Assembly: GCF_001889165.1 (NCBI RefSeq)
Contig: NZ_CP016020.1
Span: 434,001-498,000 of the forward strand
Source: Bacillus weihaiensis
Lineage (GTDB): Bacteria; Bacillota; Bacilli; Bacillales; Bacillaceae
Length of the DNA: 64,000 nucleotides
Direction: 5' to 3'
In this document: positions 8,596-17,637 of the stretch, in pieces
Layout: each line of letters opens with the position of its first letter
Position numbering within the stretch: position 1 is the first letter of the stretch
Made by a program: the position numbers and the translations under genes
The notes under the pieces: generated by a model
What the model was told of the DNA's origin: nothing
Databases searched by the model: none
The model's input: only the letters and a program-made list of their open reading frames with translations

Positions 8596-8754
8596 TTAAG
8601 AAACAAGTTTGCTTAAGACACACTCCTTATTAGTGGAAAACCCTATCCTGTACAAATCTTCATAAAGTGTAATGAAAGCACCGAACCTTTCAAGGTCTAC
8701 CTCGACAGCTAGACTCTTTAGTCGATATACCTCTATACCCAATTCCTTCCACAT
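8596..8754 (-). CDS. Possible small ORF (52 residues), unknown
   Basis: A 52-codon minus-strand frame beginning MWKELGIEVYRLKS and containing LERFGAFITLYEDLYRIGF lies in the 450-base gap between the TetR gene and ppsR. The composition looks protein-like, but the ribosome site is poor and no family is recognised. It may be a decayed fragment. Apart from this and the CcpN-like boxes, the gap shows only the putative TetR promoter. Confidence 0.22.
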   Translation of the reverse strand: MWKELGIEVYRLKSLAVEVDLERFGAFITLYEDLYRIGFSTNKECVLSKLVS

Positions 8755-8822
8755 ACACTCTCAATTATAGTCAAAAAAGGGATTGCGTCTCTTTCCTAAT
8801 GATGGTAAGATAAAAAACAATT

Positions 8823-8855
8823 AGTATAACACATTAACTTTAATTGTATAACATT
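8823..8855 (-). promoter_or_regulatory. Two CcpN-type operator boxes upstream of ppsR-ppdK
   Basis: The known CcpN consensus is TRTGHYATAYW. Read on the minus strand, TGTGTTATACT (8823-8833) matches all 11 positions and AATGTTATACA (8845-8855) matches 10 of 11. Their starts are 22 bases apart, two helical turns, and they lie 30-60 bases before the ppsR start where the promoter must be. CcpN represses gluconeogenic genes during glycolytic growth in B. subtilis. That it acts on this operon is an inference. Confidence 0.65.
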
Positions 8856-8884
8856 ATTGTTGTTTTTTTGTTGGGAGGGTAACG

Positions 8885-9706
8885 GTGAAGAATAAGGAGA
8901 TTGTTTATTTAGTTTCAGATTCTGTTGGTGAAACAGCTGAATTAATGGTGAAGGCTGTTGCGGCACAGTTTAATGGTGGTGAAGTAGACATAAAGCATTT
9001 TTCATACGTTCAGGAAAAGGAAGAAATTCAACATATTGTTGAGCTTGCTAAGCTGCGAAACAGTATGATTGCCTATACGCTAGTTGTCCCTAGCTTAAAG
9101 AATTTTCTTGACGAGAAATCCCAAGAGGAAGGAATTATAGCTGTTGATTTAATGCATCCGCTGATGGAGGCATTCAGTAAGAAGTTTCAAAGTGGACCTA
9201 AAAGCGAACCTGGTTTAATGAGGAGATTAGATGAAAACTATTTTAGAAGAGTTGAGGCAATTGAGTTTGCTGTGAAATACGATGATGGCCAGGATCCAAG
9301 AGGATTAAAGCATGCTGATATGGTGTTGATCGGTGTATCTCGAACGTCTAAAACTCCGCTGTCGATGTATCTTGCTCATAAGCGCTTTAAAGTCGCTAAT
9401 ATTCCATTAGTCCCGGAGGTTGCCCCACCAAAAGAGCTTTTTACGATACCGAAGAATAAAGTAGTGGGTCTCATTATTACTCCTACTAAATTAAATGAAA
9501 TACGAATTGAGCGCCTTAAAAATCTCGGACTTACTACACAGGCGAATTATGCAAATCTCGAACGAATTCTTGATGAATTAGATTATGCAGAGAAGATTAT
9601 GAAAAGAATAGGGTGTCCTGTAATAAATGTATCAAACAAGGCCATTGAGGAAACAGCAGATATCATTTTAGCCATGTTCAAACAGAGAGGAGAAGCAACT
9701 CTATGA
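8885..9706 (+). CDS. ppsR: PPDK regulatory protein (bifunctional kinase/pyrophosphorylase, DUF299)
   Basis: Switches pyruvate, phosphate dikinase off by ADP-dependent phosphorylation of a threonine near its catalytic histidine and reactivates it by phosphorolysis. The P-loop-like GVSRTSKTPLSMYLA segment around residue 155 is the family's nucleotide-binding motif. The 273-residue length is normal. The GTG start follows GGGAGGGT. The stop overlaps the ppdK start in ATGA, so translation is coupled and the regulator is made with its target. In B. subtilis the relative yqfL is paired with ccpN; here it is paired with ppdK instead. Confidence 0.93.
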   Translation: MKNKEIVYLVSDSVGETAELMVKAVAAQFNGGEVDIKHFSYVQEKEEIQHIVELAKLRNSMIAYTLVVPSLKNFLDEKSQEEGIIAVDLMHPLMEAFSKKFQSGPKSEPGLMRRLDENYFRRVEAIEFAVKYDDGQDPRGLKHADMVLIGVSRTSKTPLSMYLAHKRFKVANIPLVPEVAPPKELFTIPKNKVVGLIITPTKLNEIRIERLKNLGLTTQANYANLERILDELDYAEKIMKRIGCPVINVSNKAIEETADIILAMFKQRGEATL

Positions 9707-12375
9707 CGAAATTTGTTTATATGTTTAATGAAGGAAATGGGAAAAAGAAGGAGCTCTTAGGTGGTAAAGGTGCAAATTTAGCAGAAATGACGAAAATTGG
9801 TTTACCTGTTCCGTATGGATTTACGGTTACAACAGAAGCTTGTCATGACTACTACAAGATTGGAAAAGCCATATCAGTAGATATAGAGTTTCAAATTTTA
9901 GAAGCGCTATCATCTCTTGAAGAGGCAACAGACAAGACACTAGGTGACCCGTTAAACCCATTACTTGTATCTGTTCGATCAGGTGCTGTTCATTCCATGC
10001 CAGGGATGATGGATACGGTATTAAATCTAGGGATGAATGATGAGACAGTTGAAGGGCTAGCGGAGTTAACCCTTAATCCGAGGTTTGCCTATGATTCCTA
10101 CCGACGATTTATCCAGATGTTTAGTGATGTCGTATTAAAAATAGATAGCTTTTATTTTGAACAATGTGTGGAAGAAATGAGAGCTGCAAAGGGATATCAG
10201 TCTGACCCTGAAATGACGGCTGCTGATTGGCAGGAGATAATTATTAGGTATAAAGAAATCGTGAAAAAGCATGCGAAAAGACTGTTTCCGCAAGATCCTA
10301 AGGAGCAGCTATTTCTTGCCATTAGCGCTGTATTTGATTCTTGGCATAATCAACGAGCTATCGTGTATCGCCGACTCAATCAAATTCCAGAAAACTTAGG
10401 AACTGCTGTTACTATTCAGAGTATGGTATTTGGGAATATGGGTCCTGATTCTGGAACAGGAGTTGCTTTTACAAGAAACCCTGCTACGGGGGAAGCAAAG
10501 CTTTATGGCGAATACTTAATAAATGCACAGGGAGAAGATGTCGTAGCAGGAATTCGTACACCGCAGCCTATCGCTACTTTACAGAAGGAAATGCCGGATG
10601 TGTATGAACAATTTGCCCATACGTGTGAGCTTTTAGAAAAGCATTATCGTGATATGCAAGACATTGAGTTCACTGTTGAACGTGGGAGTTTATACATTCT
10701 ACAAACAAGGACAGGGAAAAGAACAGCAGAAGCAGCCATCCGTATTGCGGTGGAATTGGTAGAAGAGGGAATGATTACGAAAGAGGAAGCACTGCTCCGA
10801 GTAGACCCTGACCAATTAAATCAATTGTTACACAGAAGAATTGATGATACTTCTGACAAACAACAGCTAGCAAAAGGTTTACCAGCATCCCCTGGTGCAG
10901 CAACAGGACTGGTCGTATTTGATGCAGATGTAGCAGAACGTCTAGCAAATGATCATCAAAGTGTGATCCTCGTTCGTCCTGAAACGACTCCGGATGATAT
11001 TCACGGAATGATTGCCTCACAAGCAACGGTCACAAGTCGTGGTGGTATGACTAGTCATGCAGCGGTTGTTGCACGTGGGATGGGAAAGGCATGTATTTGT
11101 GGATGTGATTCGTTGACAATTGATTTGATACAAAAGCAATTCAAGGTTGGTGAAACCGTAGTTAGAGAAGGAGATATCATTACGGTTGATGGGTCAACAG
11201 GGGAAATATTCTTGGGTGAAATCGCAATGATTGAGCCGAAATTATCTGAAGAATTCAGACAACTATTACTGTGGGCAGATGAAAAAAGGACACTAGGGGT
11301 TCGTGCAAATGCAGATAATCCTACAGATGCTAAAAAAGCGATGGAGTTTGGTGCAGAGGGAATTGGTCTTTGTCGTACGGAGCACATGTTTATGGATGCA
11401 ACTCGTATTCCAATCGTACAAGAGATGATTATGGCGGAAACGTTCGATGAACGATCAATAGCTCTTTCAAAATTACTTCCGATGCAGCAGGAGGATTTTG
11501 AAGGCATTTTTGAGGTGATGAATGGGAATCCAGTCACGATCCGGTTACTAGATCCACCTTTACATGAATTTCTTCCCGATAAGGAAGAATTACTCATAGA
11601 CATTACGAAGCTTCGGATGAAGGATGGAGATTCGGAGGAGTTGAAAGAAAAAGAGCAGCTTTTACGAAAGGTTCGACAGCTTCATGAATTTAATCCAATG
11701 CTAGGTCACCGTGGTTGTCGACTTGGAATGATTTTCCCTGAGATTTATGTGATGCAAGTAAAGGCCATTTTTCATGCAATTGCTCGTTCAATGGAGAAAG
11801 ATATTCCAGTGAAGCCGGAAATTATGATTCCTCTAGTGGGACATGTGAATGAATTAAAGCACATGCGTCAGCTAGTGGTAGATGCTGAACTTGAGGTCAT
11901 GGAGGAAACGGGGCAGGTAGTGGATTATGTAATTGGAACCATGGTAGAGGTGCCGCGTGCGGCCTTAACGGCAGATGAGATTGCTGAAGAAGCGGATTTC
12001 TTCTCATTTGGTACGAATGACCTGACGCAAACAACGTTTGGCTATAGTCGCGATGATGCAGAAGGTAAATTCCTTCAAGCCTATATTGAAACAAAAGTAT
12101 TACCAAATAATCCATTTGCAACACTTGATGTGGATGGAGTTGGTAAGCTCATTGAGACAGGCGTGAAGCTTGGTCGTAATACGAAGCCTAACTTAAAAAC
12201 AGGGATTTGTGGAGAGCATGGCGGAGAAAAGAAATCGATTCAATTTTGTCATGAAGTAGGGCTTGATTATGTAAGCTGTTCTCCATACCGTGTCCCGCTA
12301 GCGAGATTAGCAGCAGCTCAAGCAACGATAAGAGCAGGGCAAAAGGAGACTAAGCAGCCTCAAACCCAATGTTAA
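9703..12375 (+). CDS. ppdK: Pyruvate, phosphate dikinase
   Basis: Converts pyruvate, ATP and phosphate to phosphoenolpyruvate, AMP and pyrophosphate reversibly; in this context it probably serves gluconeogenesis. The N-terminal ATP-grasp region includes LLGGKGANLAEM and VRSGAVHSMPGMMDTVLNLG. The swivelling domain holds TSRGGMTSHAAVVARG with the catalytic histidine and the adjacent threonine that PpsR modifies. The C-terminal TIM barrel carries ENP-type motifs, SFGTNDLTQTTFG, and the catalytic cysteine in GICGEHGG. At 890 residues it is full length. It overlaps ppsR by four bases. PPDK is not universal in Bacillus, so the pair is a notable metabolic trait. Confidence 0.96.
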   Translation: MTKFVYMFNEGNGKKKELLGGKGANLAEMTKIGLPVPYGFTVTTEACHDYYKIGKAISVDIEFQILEALSSLEEATDKTLGDPLNPLLVSVRSGAVHSMPGMMDTVLNLGMNDETVEGLAELTLNPRFAYDSYRRFIQMFSDVVLKIDSFYFEQCVEEMRAAKGYQSDPEMTAADWQEIIIRYKEIVKKHAKRLFPQDPKEQLFLAISAVFDSWHNQRAIVYRRLNQIPENLGTAVTIQSMVFGNMGPDSGTGVAFTRNPATGEAKLYGEYLINAQGEDVVAGIRTPQPIATLQKEMPDVYEQFAHTCELLEKHYRDMQDIEFTVERGSLYILQTRTGKRTAEAAIRIAVELVEEGMITKEEALLRVDPDQLNQLLHRRIDDTSDKQQLAKGLPASPGAATGLVVFDADVAERLANDHQSVILVRPETTPDDIHGMIASQATVTSRGGMTSHAAVVARGMGKACICGCDSLTIDLIQKQFKVGETVVREGDIITVDGSTGEIFLGEIAMIEPKLSEEFRQLLLWADEKRTLGVRANADNPTDAKKAMEFGAEGIGLCRTEHMFMDATRIPIVQEMIMAETFDERSIALSKLLPMQQEDFEGIFEVMNGNPVTIRLLDPPLHEFLPDKEELLIDITKLRMKDGDSEELKEKEQLLRKVRQLHEFNPMLGHRGCRLGMIFPEIYVMQVKAIFHAIARSMEKDIPVKPEIMIPLVGHVNELKHMRQLVVDAELEVMEETGQVVDYVIGTMVEVPRAALTADEIAEEADFFSFGTNDLTQTTFGYSRDDAEGKFLQAYIETKVLPNNPFATLDVDGVGKLIETGVKLGRNTKPNLKTGICGEHGGEKKSIQFCHEVGLDYVSCSPYRVPLARLAAAQATIRAGQKETKQPQTQC

Positions 12376-12380
12376 GAGTA

Positions 12381-12421
12381 AGGATTACTTATGTGAATTT
12401 ATTTCTTCCATAAGTAATCCT
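12381..12421 (+). terminator. Probable terminator after ppdK
   Basis: A perfect 13-bp stem (AGGATTACTTATG at 12381-12393 with 12409-12421) begins six bases after the ppdK stop. The following T-tract is weak (TATTTATATG), so termination may be incomplete. Confidence 0.6.
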
Positions 12422-12717
12422 ATTTATATGATTTTTAAAAGGGGAAGTACACCAGATCATCACTCGCTTTTTACATTTCCTTCGTGGGTTAACATCGTTT
12501 CATAGGAACGTAAAGATAAGAGAATTTCAAGTATATGTAAAACGCTCTCTATGTCAAGTGAAACCGACAATATTTTTTTAAAATCAATAGCGAAAGATAA
12601 AAAGATAAGCTACAATGTAAGATACTCCAATATTAGCACAGACTAAATAATCAGCATGTTTCTGATTTTTCAACGTAAGCTAAGATAAGGACAAGTTATT
12701 GATGGGGGACTTTTCAT
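12422..12717. other. Gap before the phosphate transport pair
   Basis: No gene or RNA recognised. A TACAAT hexamer near 12611 may be the -10 of the DUF47/pit promoter. I could not find a convincing pair of PhoP direct repeats. Confidence 0.3.
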
Positions 12718-13341
12718 ATGGTTTTTTCAAAAGGAAAAAGAGATAAATTCTCAGAGCTTTTAGTAAAAATCACAGGTAATCTGGAGAAAACTACGAGGTT
12801 CTGTGTTGAACATACTATAGCTAATCATCATGATTTACAGTTGTTCTTAGAGACAGTGAAGGACTATGAAAATCAAGGGGACGAATACATACATATTATT
12901 ACGAAAGAGTTAAATCAAACCTTCATTACCCCAATTGATCGTGAGGATATATTAGAGCTGGCGATTCAATTAGATGACGTATTAGATGGACTAGAGCATA
13001 TTGGGGCTATGCTTGAGATGTATTCAGTTGTTGAACTAACTGAGCATATGAAAAAGTTTATTCAGACGATTCATCAATGTGCAATAGAAATATCTCAAGC
13101 TATTGAATGTTTGTCTAGTAAAAAGCTGCAAGATATTTCAACCTACTCTTTACGAATTAAAGAGCATGAATCTAATAGTGATAATTTATTACGTGTAGCG
13201 GTGAAGAACCTATTCGCTGGTGTGAAGGACCCGATAAAAATTATTCAACATAAAGACATTTATGAAGCATTAGAAGGCATTGTAGATGATTGTCGGAAGG
13301 TTGCTAATATTTTAGATAGTATAGCGATGAAGAATGCGTAG
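12718..13341 (+). CDS. DUF47 (PhoU-like) regulator of Pit phosphate transporter
   Basis: A 207-residue all-helical protein of the DUF47/PhoU-related family. The segments ITPIDREDILELAIQLDDVLDGLEHIG and IKEHESNSDNLLRVAVKNLF carry the acidic E/D-rich metal-cluster motifs typical of the family. It is followed at 14 bases by a PiT-type transporter, the usual partner (ykaA-ykaB in B. subtilis). Such proteins are thought to control or assist low-affinity phosphate uptake. The ATG follows GATGGGGGAC. Family and pairing are clear; the biochemical role is an inference from other members. Confidence 0.88.
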   Translation: MVFSKGKRDKFSELLVKITGNLEKTTRFCVEHTIANHHDLQLFLETVKDYENQGDEYIHIITKELNQTFITPIDREDILELAIQLDDVLDGLEHIGAMLEMYSVVELTEHMKKFIQTIHQCAIEISQAIECLSSKKLQDISTYSLRIKEHESNSDNLLRVAVKNLFAGVKDPIKIIQHKDIYEALEGIVDDCRKVANILDSIAMKNA

Positions 13342-13355
13342 GATGATTATCTAAT

Positions 13356-14354
13356 ATGGACGCAACTTTGTTGATAACGATCCTTATTGTTTTTGGTGCT
13401 CTTCTATTTGACTTTATCAATGGCTTTCATGATACAGCCAATGCGATTGCAACTAGTGTTTCCACAAAAGCGTTAAAGCCTAGACAAGCAGTTGTCCTTG
13501 CAGCAGTCATGAATTTTGTCGGTGCTCTTACCTTTACGGGGGTTGCTAAAACAATCACAAGTGATATTATTGACCCCTTTACCTTACAGAATGGTTCGGT
13601 TATTATTCTAGCGGCTTTATTATCTGCGATTATATGGAATATGCTAACCTGGTACTATGGAATTCCAAGTAGCTCATCACATGCCATTATTGGTTCCATC
13701 GTAGGTGCTGCAATTGCGGCATCGGGTTTATTTATCATTGACTTTAATGGTTTTTTCAAGATTATACAATCATTGTTTTTAACCCCGATTTTGGCCTTTG
13801 TCATTGGATACATTGTATATAGTTTATTTAAAGTTGTTTTTCGAAACCAATCTTTAATGAAATCAAATAATCGATTTAGACGGTATCAAATCATTACTGC
13901 AGCCTTTCAATCCTATACCCATGGTACGAATGACGCGCAAAAGGCAATGGGAATTATCACATTAGCTCTGATTGCGAACAACTACCATCACTCATTAGAC
14001 ATTCCTTTTTGGGTCCAATTCTCATGTGCCCTTGCAATGGGGTTAGGGACGTCAGTCGGTGGCTGGAGAATCATTAAAACAGTTGGAAATAAAATCATGA
14101 AAATCCGTCCAGTAAACGGTGTCGCGGCGGACCTATCATCAGCTGGGATTATCCTAGGAGCAACTTTGTTTCATTTACCAGTGAGTACAACACATGTTAT
14201 TTCATCCTCTATTCTTGGTGTCGGTTCGTCTCATCGGAAAAAGGGGGTCAACTGGGGAACGGCTCAAATGATGGTTATTACATGGGTTATCACCCTTCCA
14301 GCTTCAGCTATTTTAGCAGGGATTATTTATTATCTAGTAAATATCTTTTTGTAG
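13356..14354 (+). CDS. pit: Low-affinity inorganic phosphate transporter, PiT family
   Basis: A 332-residue integral membrane transporter that moves phosphate, probably as a metal-phosphate complex, with protons. Both PiT signature motifs are present: GFHDTANAIATSVSTKAL near residue 23 and HGTNDAQKAMGII near residue 190. These mark the inverted-repeat halves; about ten hydrophobic segments are visible. Serine-rich turns PSSSSHAIIGSIVGA and VSTTHVISSSILGVGSS are typical too. It forms an operon with the DUF47 gene ahead and ends at a terminator. Confidence 0.93.
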   Translation: MDATLLITILIVFGALLFDFINGFHDTANAIATSVSTKALKPRQAVVLAAVMNFVGALTFTGVAKTITSDIIDPFTLQNGSVIILAALLSAIIWNMLTWYYGIPSSSSHAIIGSIVGAAIAASGLFIIDFNGFFKIIQSLFLTPILAFVIGYIVYSLFKVVFRNQSLMKSNNRFRRYQIITAAFQSYTHGTNDAQKAMGIITLALIANNYHHSLDIPFWVQFSCALAMGLGTSVGGWRIIKTVGNKIMKIRPVNGVAADLSSAGIILGATLFHLPVSTTHVISSSILGVGSSHRKKGVNWGTAQMMVITWVITLPASAILAGIIYYLVNIFL

Positions 14355-14357
14355 AGA

Positions 14358-14387
14358 AACAGCATTCATATGAGAGTGCTGTTTTTT
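14358..14387 (+). terminator. Terminator after pit
   Basis: AACAGCATTC (14358-14367) pairs with GAGTGCTGTT (14374-14383, one wobble) followed by six T. Confidence 0.85.
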
Positions 14388-14520
14388 AGTGTCGGTGGTG
14401 TAAGAGTGATTGATAGTTAGATAGTTATGAAGTGAAGAATGGCATTAAGCCTACACTTGCATTCATAGTTCTCTATTCCGTTCATATACTAGGACAAGGA
14501 GACGGAGAGGAGAGATATTA

Positions 14521-14691
14521 ATGCAAGACATCTTATTTTTAATTGTTTCTTTACTTCTATTAAGTTTTATAACAGGTATGAAAATGTTAATTCACATTTG
14601 GGGAAAGAAATACGAATATAAAACTGCCTGGAGTTTGGTAGATCAGAAGAAACCTCTTAACGAGAAAAGACAAGTAGGTTATCGTCGATAA
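14521..14691 (+). CDS. Small single-pass membrane protein (56 residues)
   Basis: The ATG at 14521 follows a strong ribosome site (GGAGAGGAGAG), and the frame ends immediately before a terminator hairpin, which together make a small gene likely. The N-terminal 25 residues (ILFLIVSLLLLSFITGMKMLI) form one membrane helix; the remainder is basic and polar, ending GYRR, and probably cytoplasmic. I do not recognise a family. The gap between pit and prfC contains only this unit and its terminator. Confidence 0.6.
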   Translation: MQDILFLIVSLLLLSFITGMKMLIHIWGKKYEYKTAWSLVDQKKPLNEKRQVGYRR

Positions 14692-14716
14692 ACAGAGATA
14701 TATTTCTCTGTTTTTT
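14691..14716 (+). terminator. Terminator of the small membrane protein gene
   Basis: AACAGAGA (14691-14698) pairs with TCTCTGTT (14705-14712), followed by T to 14716. It overlaps the stop codon of the small gene. Confidence 0.8.
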
Positions 14717-14857
14717 ATTATGATTCTTTTACGTATAGTCTTACACCAGGCCTTTTCTTTGACTACTATGGTCATCGTATTTTTTAGATTAAATTGTTCT
14801 TTCCTCTCCTTTGTAGTATATTTGAAGCACGAATTTATATAAAAGAGGTTATTGCTA

Positions 14858-16444
14858 ATGAGCTTACAACAGGAAATAAACAAACGCCGTACGTTTGCTA
14901 TCATCTCTCACCCGGATGCAGGTAAAACGACGTTAACAGAAAAATTATTATTTTTCGGTCAAATTATTCGTTCAACAGGAACGGTTAAAGGGAAGAAATC
15001 TGGTAAATTTGCTGCATCTGACTGGATGGAGATTGAGAAAAAGCGTGGGATCTCTGTCACATCAAGTGTTATGAGCTTTCCTTACCATGATTTCCACGTT
15101 AATATTTTGGATACACCGGGACACGAAGATTTCAGTGAGGATACGTATCGTACATTAACGGCAGTTGATAGTGTGGTCATGATAATTGACTCAACTAAAG
15201 GTGTTGAGCCACAAACGATTAAGCTTTTTAAAGTATGTCGTATGAGAGGAATTCCAATCTTTACGTTTATTAACAAGCTTGACCGTGAAGGTCGTGATCC
15301 ATTAGAGTTGCTAGCTGAAATTGAAGAAGTATTGGGCATTGAGTCTTACCCAATGAATTGGCCAGTAGGAAGTGGAAAACGTTTCTTAGGGATCCATGAC
15401 CGTTTCAATAATCAATTTGTTCAATTTAAAGGAGACGAAGAGGAGGCAATGATTCCCCTCGATGAACTCGCTGGAACAGGCATTGAAGAGAATGTAGTGT
15501 ACCGAGATACATTAGGTGAGATTGAGCTTCTTGAGGAGGCAGGAAATGAGTTTGATCCAGAACGAGTAAGTAGAGGAGAGCTAACACCAGTTTTCTTCGG
15601 TAGTGCCCTTGCGAACTTTGGAGTCCAAACATTCTTTGATACGTTCCTTCAATTTGCTGCGCAGCCACAGCCTCGTAAAACAGACCAAGGGTTAGTGGAG
15701 CCGAGCAAGGACCAATTCTCAGGCTATATCTTTAAAATCCAAGCAAATATGAATCCTGCTCACCGTGATCGAATTGCCTTTTTCCGTGTGTGCTCTGGAA
15801 AATTCGAACGTGGGATGAGTGTAAACCTGAGTAGGACCAATAAATCCATTAAGCTAAATCAAACCCAAGCATTTATGGCGAAAGATCGTGATACTGTTGA
15901 TGAAGCCTATCCAGGTGATATTATCGGTATTTATGATCCGAACATTTATCAAATTGGCGACACATTAATTGGTGGAAAGGAAAACTACCAATACGAGGAG
16001 CTTCCTCAATTCCCACCTGAGCAATTCAAGCGTGTTCAAGCGAAAAACGTCATGAAGGCAAAGCAATTTCGTAAAGGGATTGAGCAGCTTGTTCAAGAGG
16101 GAGCGATTCAGTTATATCGTCAGGAATTGAATGATTCCATTATCTTAGGTGCCGTTGGTCAGCTTCAATTTGAGGTATTTGAATACCGTATGAAGGCTGA
16201 ATACAATGTAGAGCTTGAATTCACATCGCTTGGTGAGCGAATTCCCCGCTGGATCAAAAGTGAGAATTTTGATAAGCGATTCTTTGATTCACGAAGTATG
16301 TTAGTTAAAGACCGCTTTGGTGCATACGCTGTTCTTTTTGAAAATGAGTTTACGTTACGTTACTTCCTAGAAAATCAAAAAGACATTGAGCTTGTTGATT
16401 TATTAGAAGAAAATGATTACCAAGGGTTCCAATCACATCAATAA
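14858..16444 (+). CDS. prfC: Peptide chain release factor 3 (RF3) GTPase
   Basis: A translational GTPase that removes RF1/RF2 from the ribosome after peptide release. The G domain shows the P-loop [15 protein letters not shown] (about residues 18-32), [14 protein letters not shown] (G3) and [12 protein letters not shown] (G4). [12 protein letters not shown] is the switch region that separates RF3 from EF-G. The 528-residue length is normal. The start is the ATG at 14858, eight bases after AAAGAGGT, rather than the in-frame TTG at 14852. RF3 has a patchy distribution in bacilli; from memory it is missing in B. subtilis 168. The gene stands alone between terminators. Confidence 0.95.
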   Translation: MSLQQEINKRRTFAIISHPDAGKTTLTEKLLFFGQIIRSTGTVKGKKSGKFAASDWMEIEKKRGISVTSSVMSFPYHDFHVNILDTPGHEDFSEDTYRTLTAVDSVVMIIDSTKGVEPQTIKLFKVCRMRGIPIFTFINKLDREGRDPLELLAEIEEVLGIESYPMNWPVGSGKRFLGIHDRFNNQFVQFKGDEEEAMIPLDELAGTGIEENVVYRDTLGEIELLEEAGNEFDPERVSRGELTPVFFGSALANFGVQTFFDTFLQFAAQPQPRKTDQGLVEPSKDQFSGYIFKIQANMNPAHRDRIAFFRVCSGKFERGMSVNLSRTNKSIKLNQTQAFMAKDRDTVDEAYPGDIIGIYDPNIYQIGDTLIGGKENYQYEELPQFPPEQFKRVQAKNVMKAKQFRKGIEQLVQEGAIQLYRQELNDSIILGAVGQLQFEVFEYRMKAEYNVELEFTSLGERIPRWIKSENFDKRFFDSRSMLVKDRFGAYAVLFENEFTLRYFLENQKDIELVDLLEENDYQGFQSHQ

Positions 16445-16453
16445 GCAGATAGG

Positions 16454-16488
16454 GAGGTGAGTTCATTGATTTGAACTCGCCTCTTTTT
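16454..16488 (+). terminator. Terminator after prfC
   Basis: A 12-bp stem (GAGGTGAGTTCA at 16454-16465 with 16472-16483, one wobble) followed by five T. Confidence 0.87.
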
Positions 16489-16528
16489 CTATTAGCATGA
16501 TATGATAGAAGGAAAAAGTAGGGGTCTT

Positions 16529-16969
16529 ATGGAAATTATTCAAGCGCATCTAAAAGAACTACATGCTGTAGCCACTTTATTTAACCAATACCGGGTCTTT
16601 TATGACCAACCAAGCAATCTTCAAGGTGCACAAAAATTTATCCTCGAACGAATGGAGAAAAACGAATCCGTTATTTTCTTAGCTCTTGATGAAGAAGTAC
16701 CGCTGGGATTCGTACAGCTTTATCCTATTTTCACATCTGTTGGGATGAAACGAAAGTGGTTATTAAATGATTTATTCGTTGACGATGCACATCGTCGTAA
16801 AGGTGTAGGGAAGGCATTAATGAATGCGGCAAAACGTTTAGGAGAAGAAACAGAAGCAGCAGGAATTTTGTTAGAAACGACAAAGGATAACCTAAAGGCA
16901 CAAGCGCTATACGAAAGCTTAGGCTTTCAAAAAGAGGACACGGTCTTTTTCTATAATCTTTCCTTATAA
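16529..16969 (+). CDS. GNAT-family N-acetyltransferase
   Basis: A 146-residue acetyl-CoA-dependent acetyltransferase. Motif A is seen as LNDLFVDDAHRRKGVGKALMNAAKRL, the R-x-x-G-x-G/A acetyl-CoA pyrophosphate loop, and ETTKDNLKAQALYESLGF is motif B. The acceptor substrate is unknown. The ATG at 16529 is chosen because AGGGG precedes it and the fold then begins normally (MEIIQAHLKEL); the frame extends upstream to 16502 without a ribosome site. It lies 24 bases before csbA and may share its transcript. Confidence 0.82.
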   Translation: MEIIQAHLKELHAVATLFNQYRVFYDQPSNLQGAQKFILERMEKNESVIFLALDEEVPLGFVQLYPIFTSVGMKRKWLLNDLFVDDAHRRKGVGKALMNAAKRLGEETEAAGILLETTKDNLKAQALYESLGFQKEDTVFFYNLSL

Positions 16970-16993
16970 ATGAACTAGATAGGAGTTTATCAC

Positions 16994-17227
16994 ATGGTTT
17001 TAAAAGTATTATTTGCACTCGTACTCCCGTTCCTACTCGTCCTTTTGTTTACACGAGTGAGTTATAATCATTATGTAGGAACAGCTTTGACAGCCGCTCT
17101 TTTAATCGCTTCTTATACCCGTGGTTATGCTGACTACACCTTCATTATGGTAATAGATGCGATGTCATTAGTTGCGGGTTTTTTCTATGCAAGAAAAATG
17201 AAACGTGAGTTAGTTAAAAAGAATTAG
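16994..17227 (+). CDS. csbA: CsbA-like small membrane protein
   Basis: A 77-residue protein with about three hydrophobic segments (VLFALVLPFLLVLLFTRV, ALTAALLIASY and the IMVIDAMSLVAGFFYA region) and a basic end. Length, sequence style and position directly upstream of uvrB-uvrA match B. subtilis csbA, a gene controlled there by the general stress factor sigma-B. I did not find a clear sigma-B promoter in the 25-base gap before it, so it may be read from upstream of the GNAT gene. The function of CsbA is unknown. Confidence 0.8.
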   Translation: MVLKVLFALVLPFLLVLLFTRVSYNHYVGTALTAALLIASYTRGYADYTFIMVIDAMSLVAGFFYARKMKRELVKKN

Positions 17228-17262
17228 GTTTGAGTAATCGATGAAACAGGAATACTTATCTT

Positions 17263-17286
17263 AAGAGCTAGAGATGGCTCTTTTTT
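17263..17286 (+). terminator. Terminator after csbA
   Basis: AAGAGC (17263-17268) pairs with GCTCTT (17277-17282), followed by T to 17286. Confidence 0.75.
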
Positions 17287-17551
17287 ATTTTTGGCTTTGT
17301 TAACCGTGCGTGGTAGTCGCTTTTTTCTAGAACAAGAAGCAGACTTGGATAATCTCACTTCCTACTTTTTTAAAAAATAATCCTATCATAACGGACAGAA
17401 GTATACATTCACTGGGTTTCCACCTCAGTAGTTCCATGGATTCCTTCAAAATCAACTCAACAGAGTGCGAAAAATAGATATACCTCTTTATTAAAAGGAA
17501 GCTCTTTTTTAATGCTTCTAAAAATAGTGTAGCATCTTAATAAATTTCATG
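17287..17551. other. Gap before uvrB
   Basis: No gene, RNA or repeat recognised between the csbA terminator and the LexA box upstream of uvrB. Confidence 0.4.
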
Positions 17552-17565
17552 CGAACTTTAGTTCG
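17552..17565. promoter_or_regulatory. LexA (DinR) SOS box of uvrBA
   Basis: CGAACTTTAGTTCG is a symmetric match to the Bacillus SOS box (CGAAC-N4-GTTCG). It lies about 75 bases before the uvrB start, where SOS regulation of uvrBA is established in B. subtilis. A TATGGTAAAC stretch just downstream may contain the -10. Confidence 0.88.
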
Positions 17566-17637
17566 TATTTTTAGTGATTTTCACGATATATATGGTAAAC
17601 TAAATACAACAGATACTTTTCGAATGGAGGCTTTTGC

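Noticed and set aside
12422-12717. PhoP box upstream of the DUF47/pit operon
   Set aside because: I looked for TTAACA-type direct repeats with 11-base spacing and did not find a convincing set.
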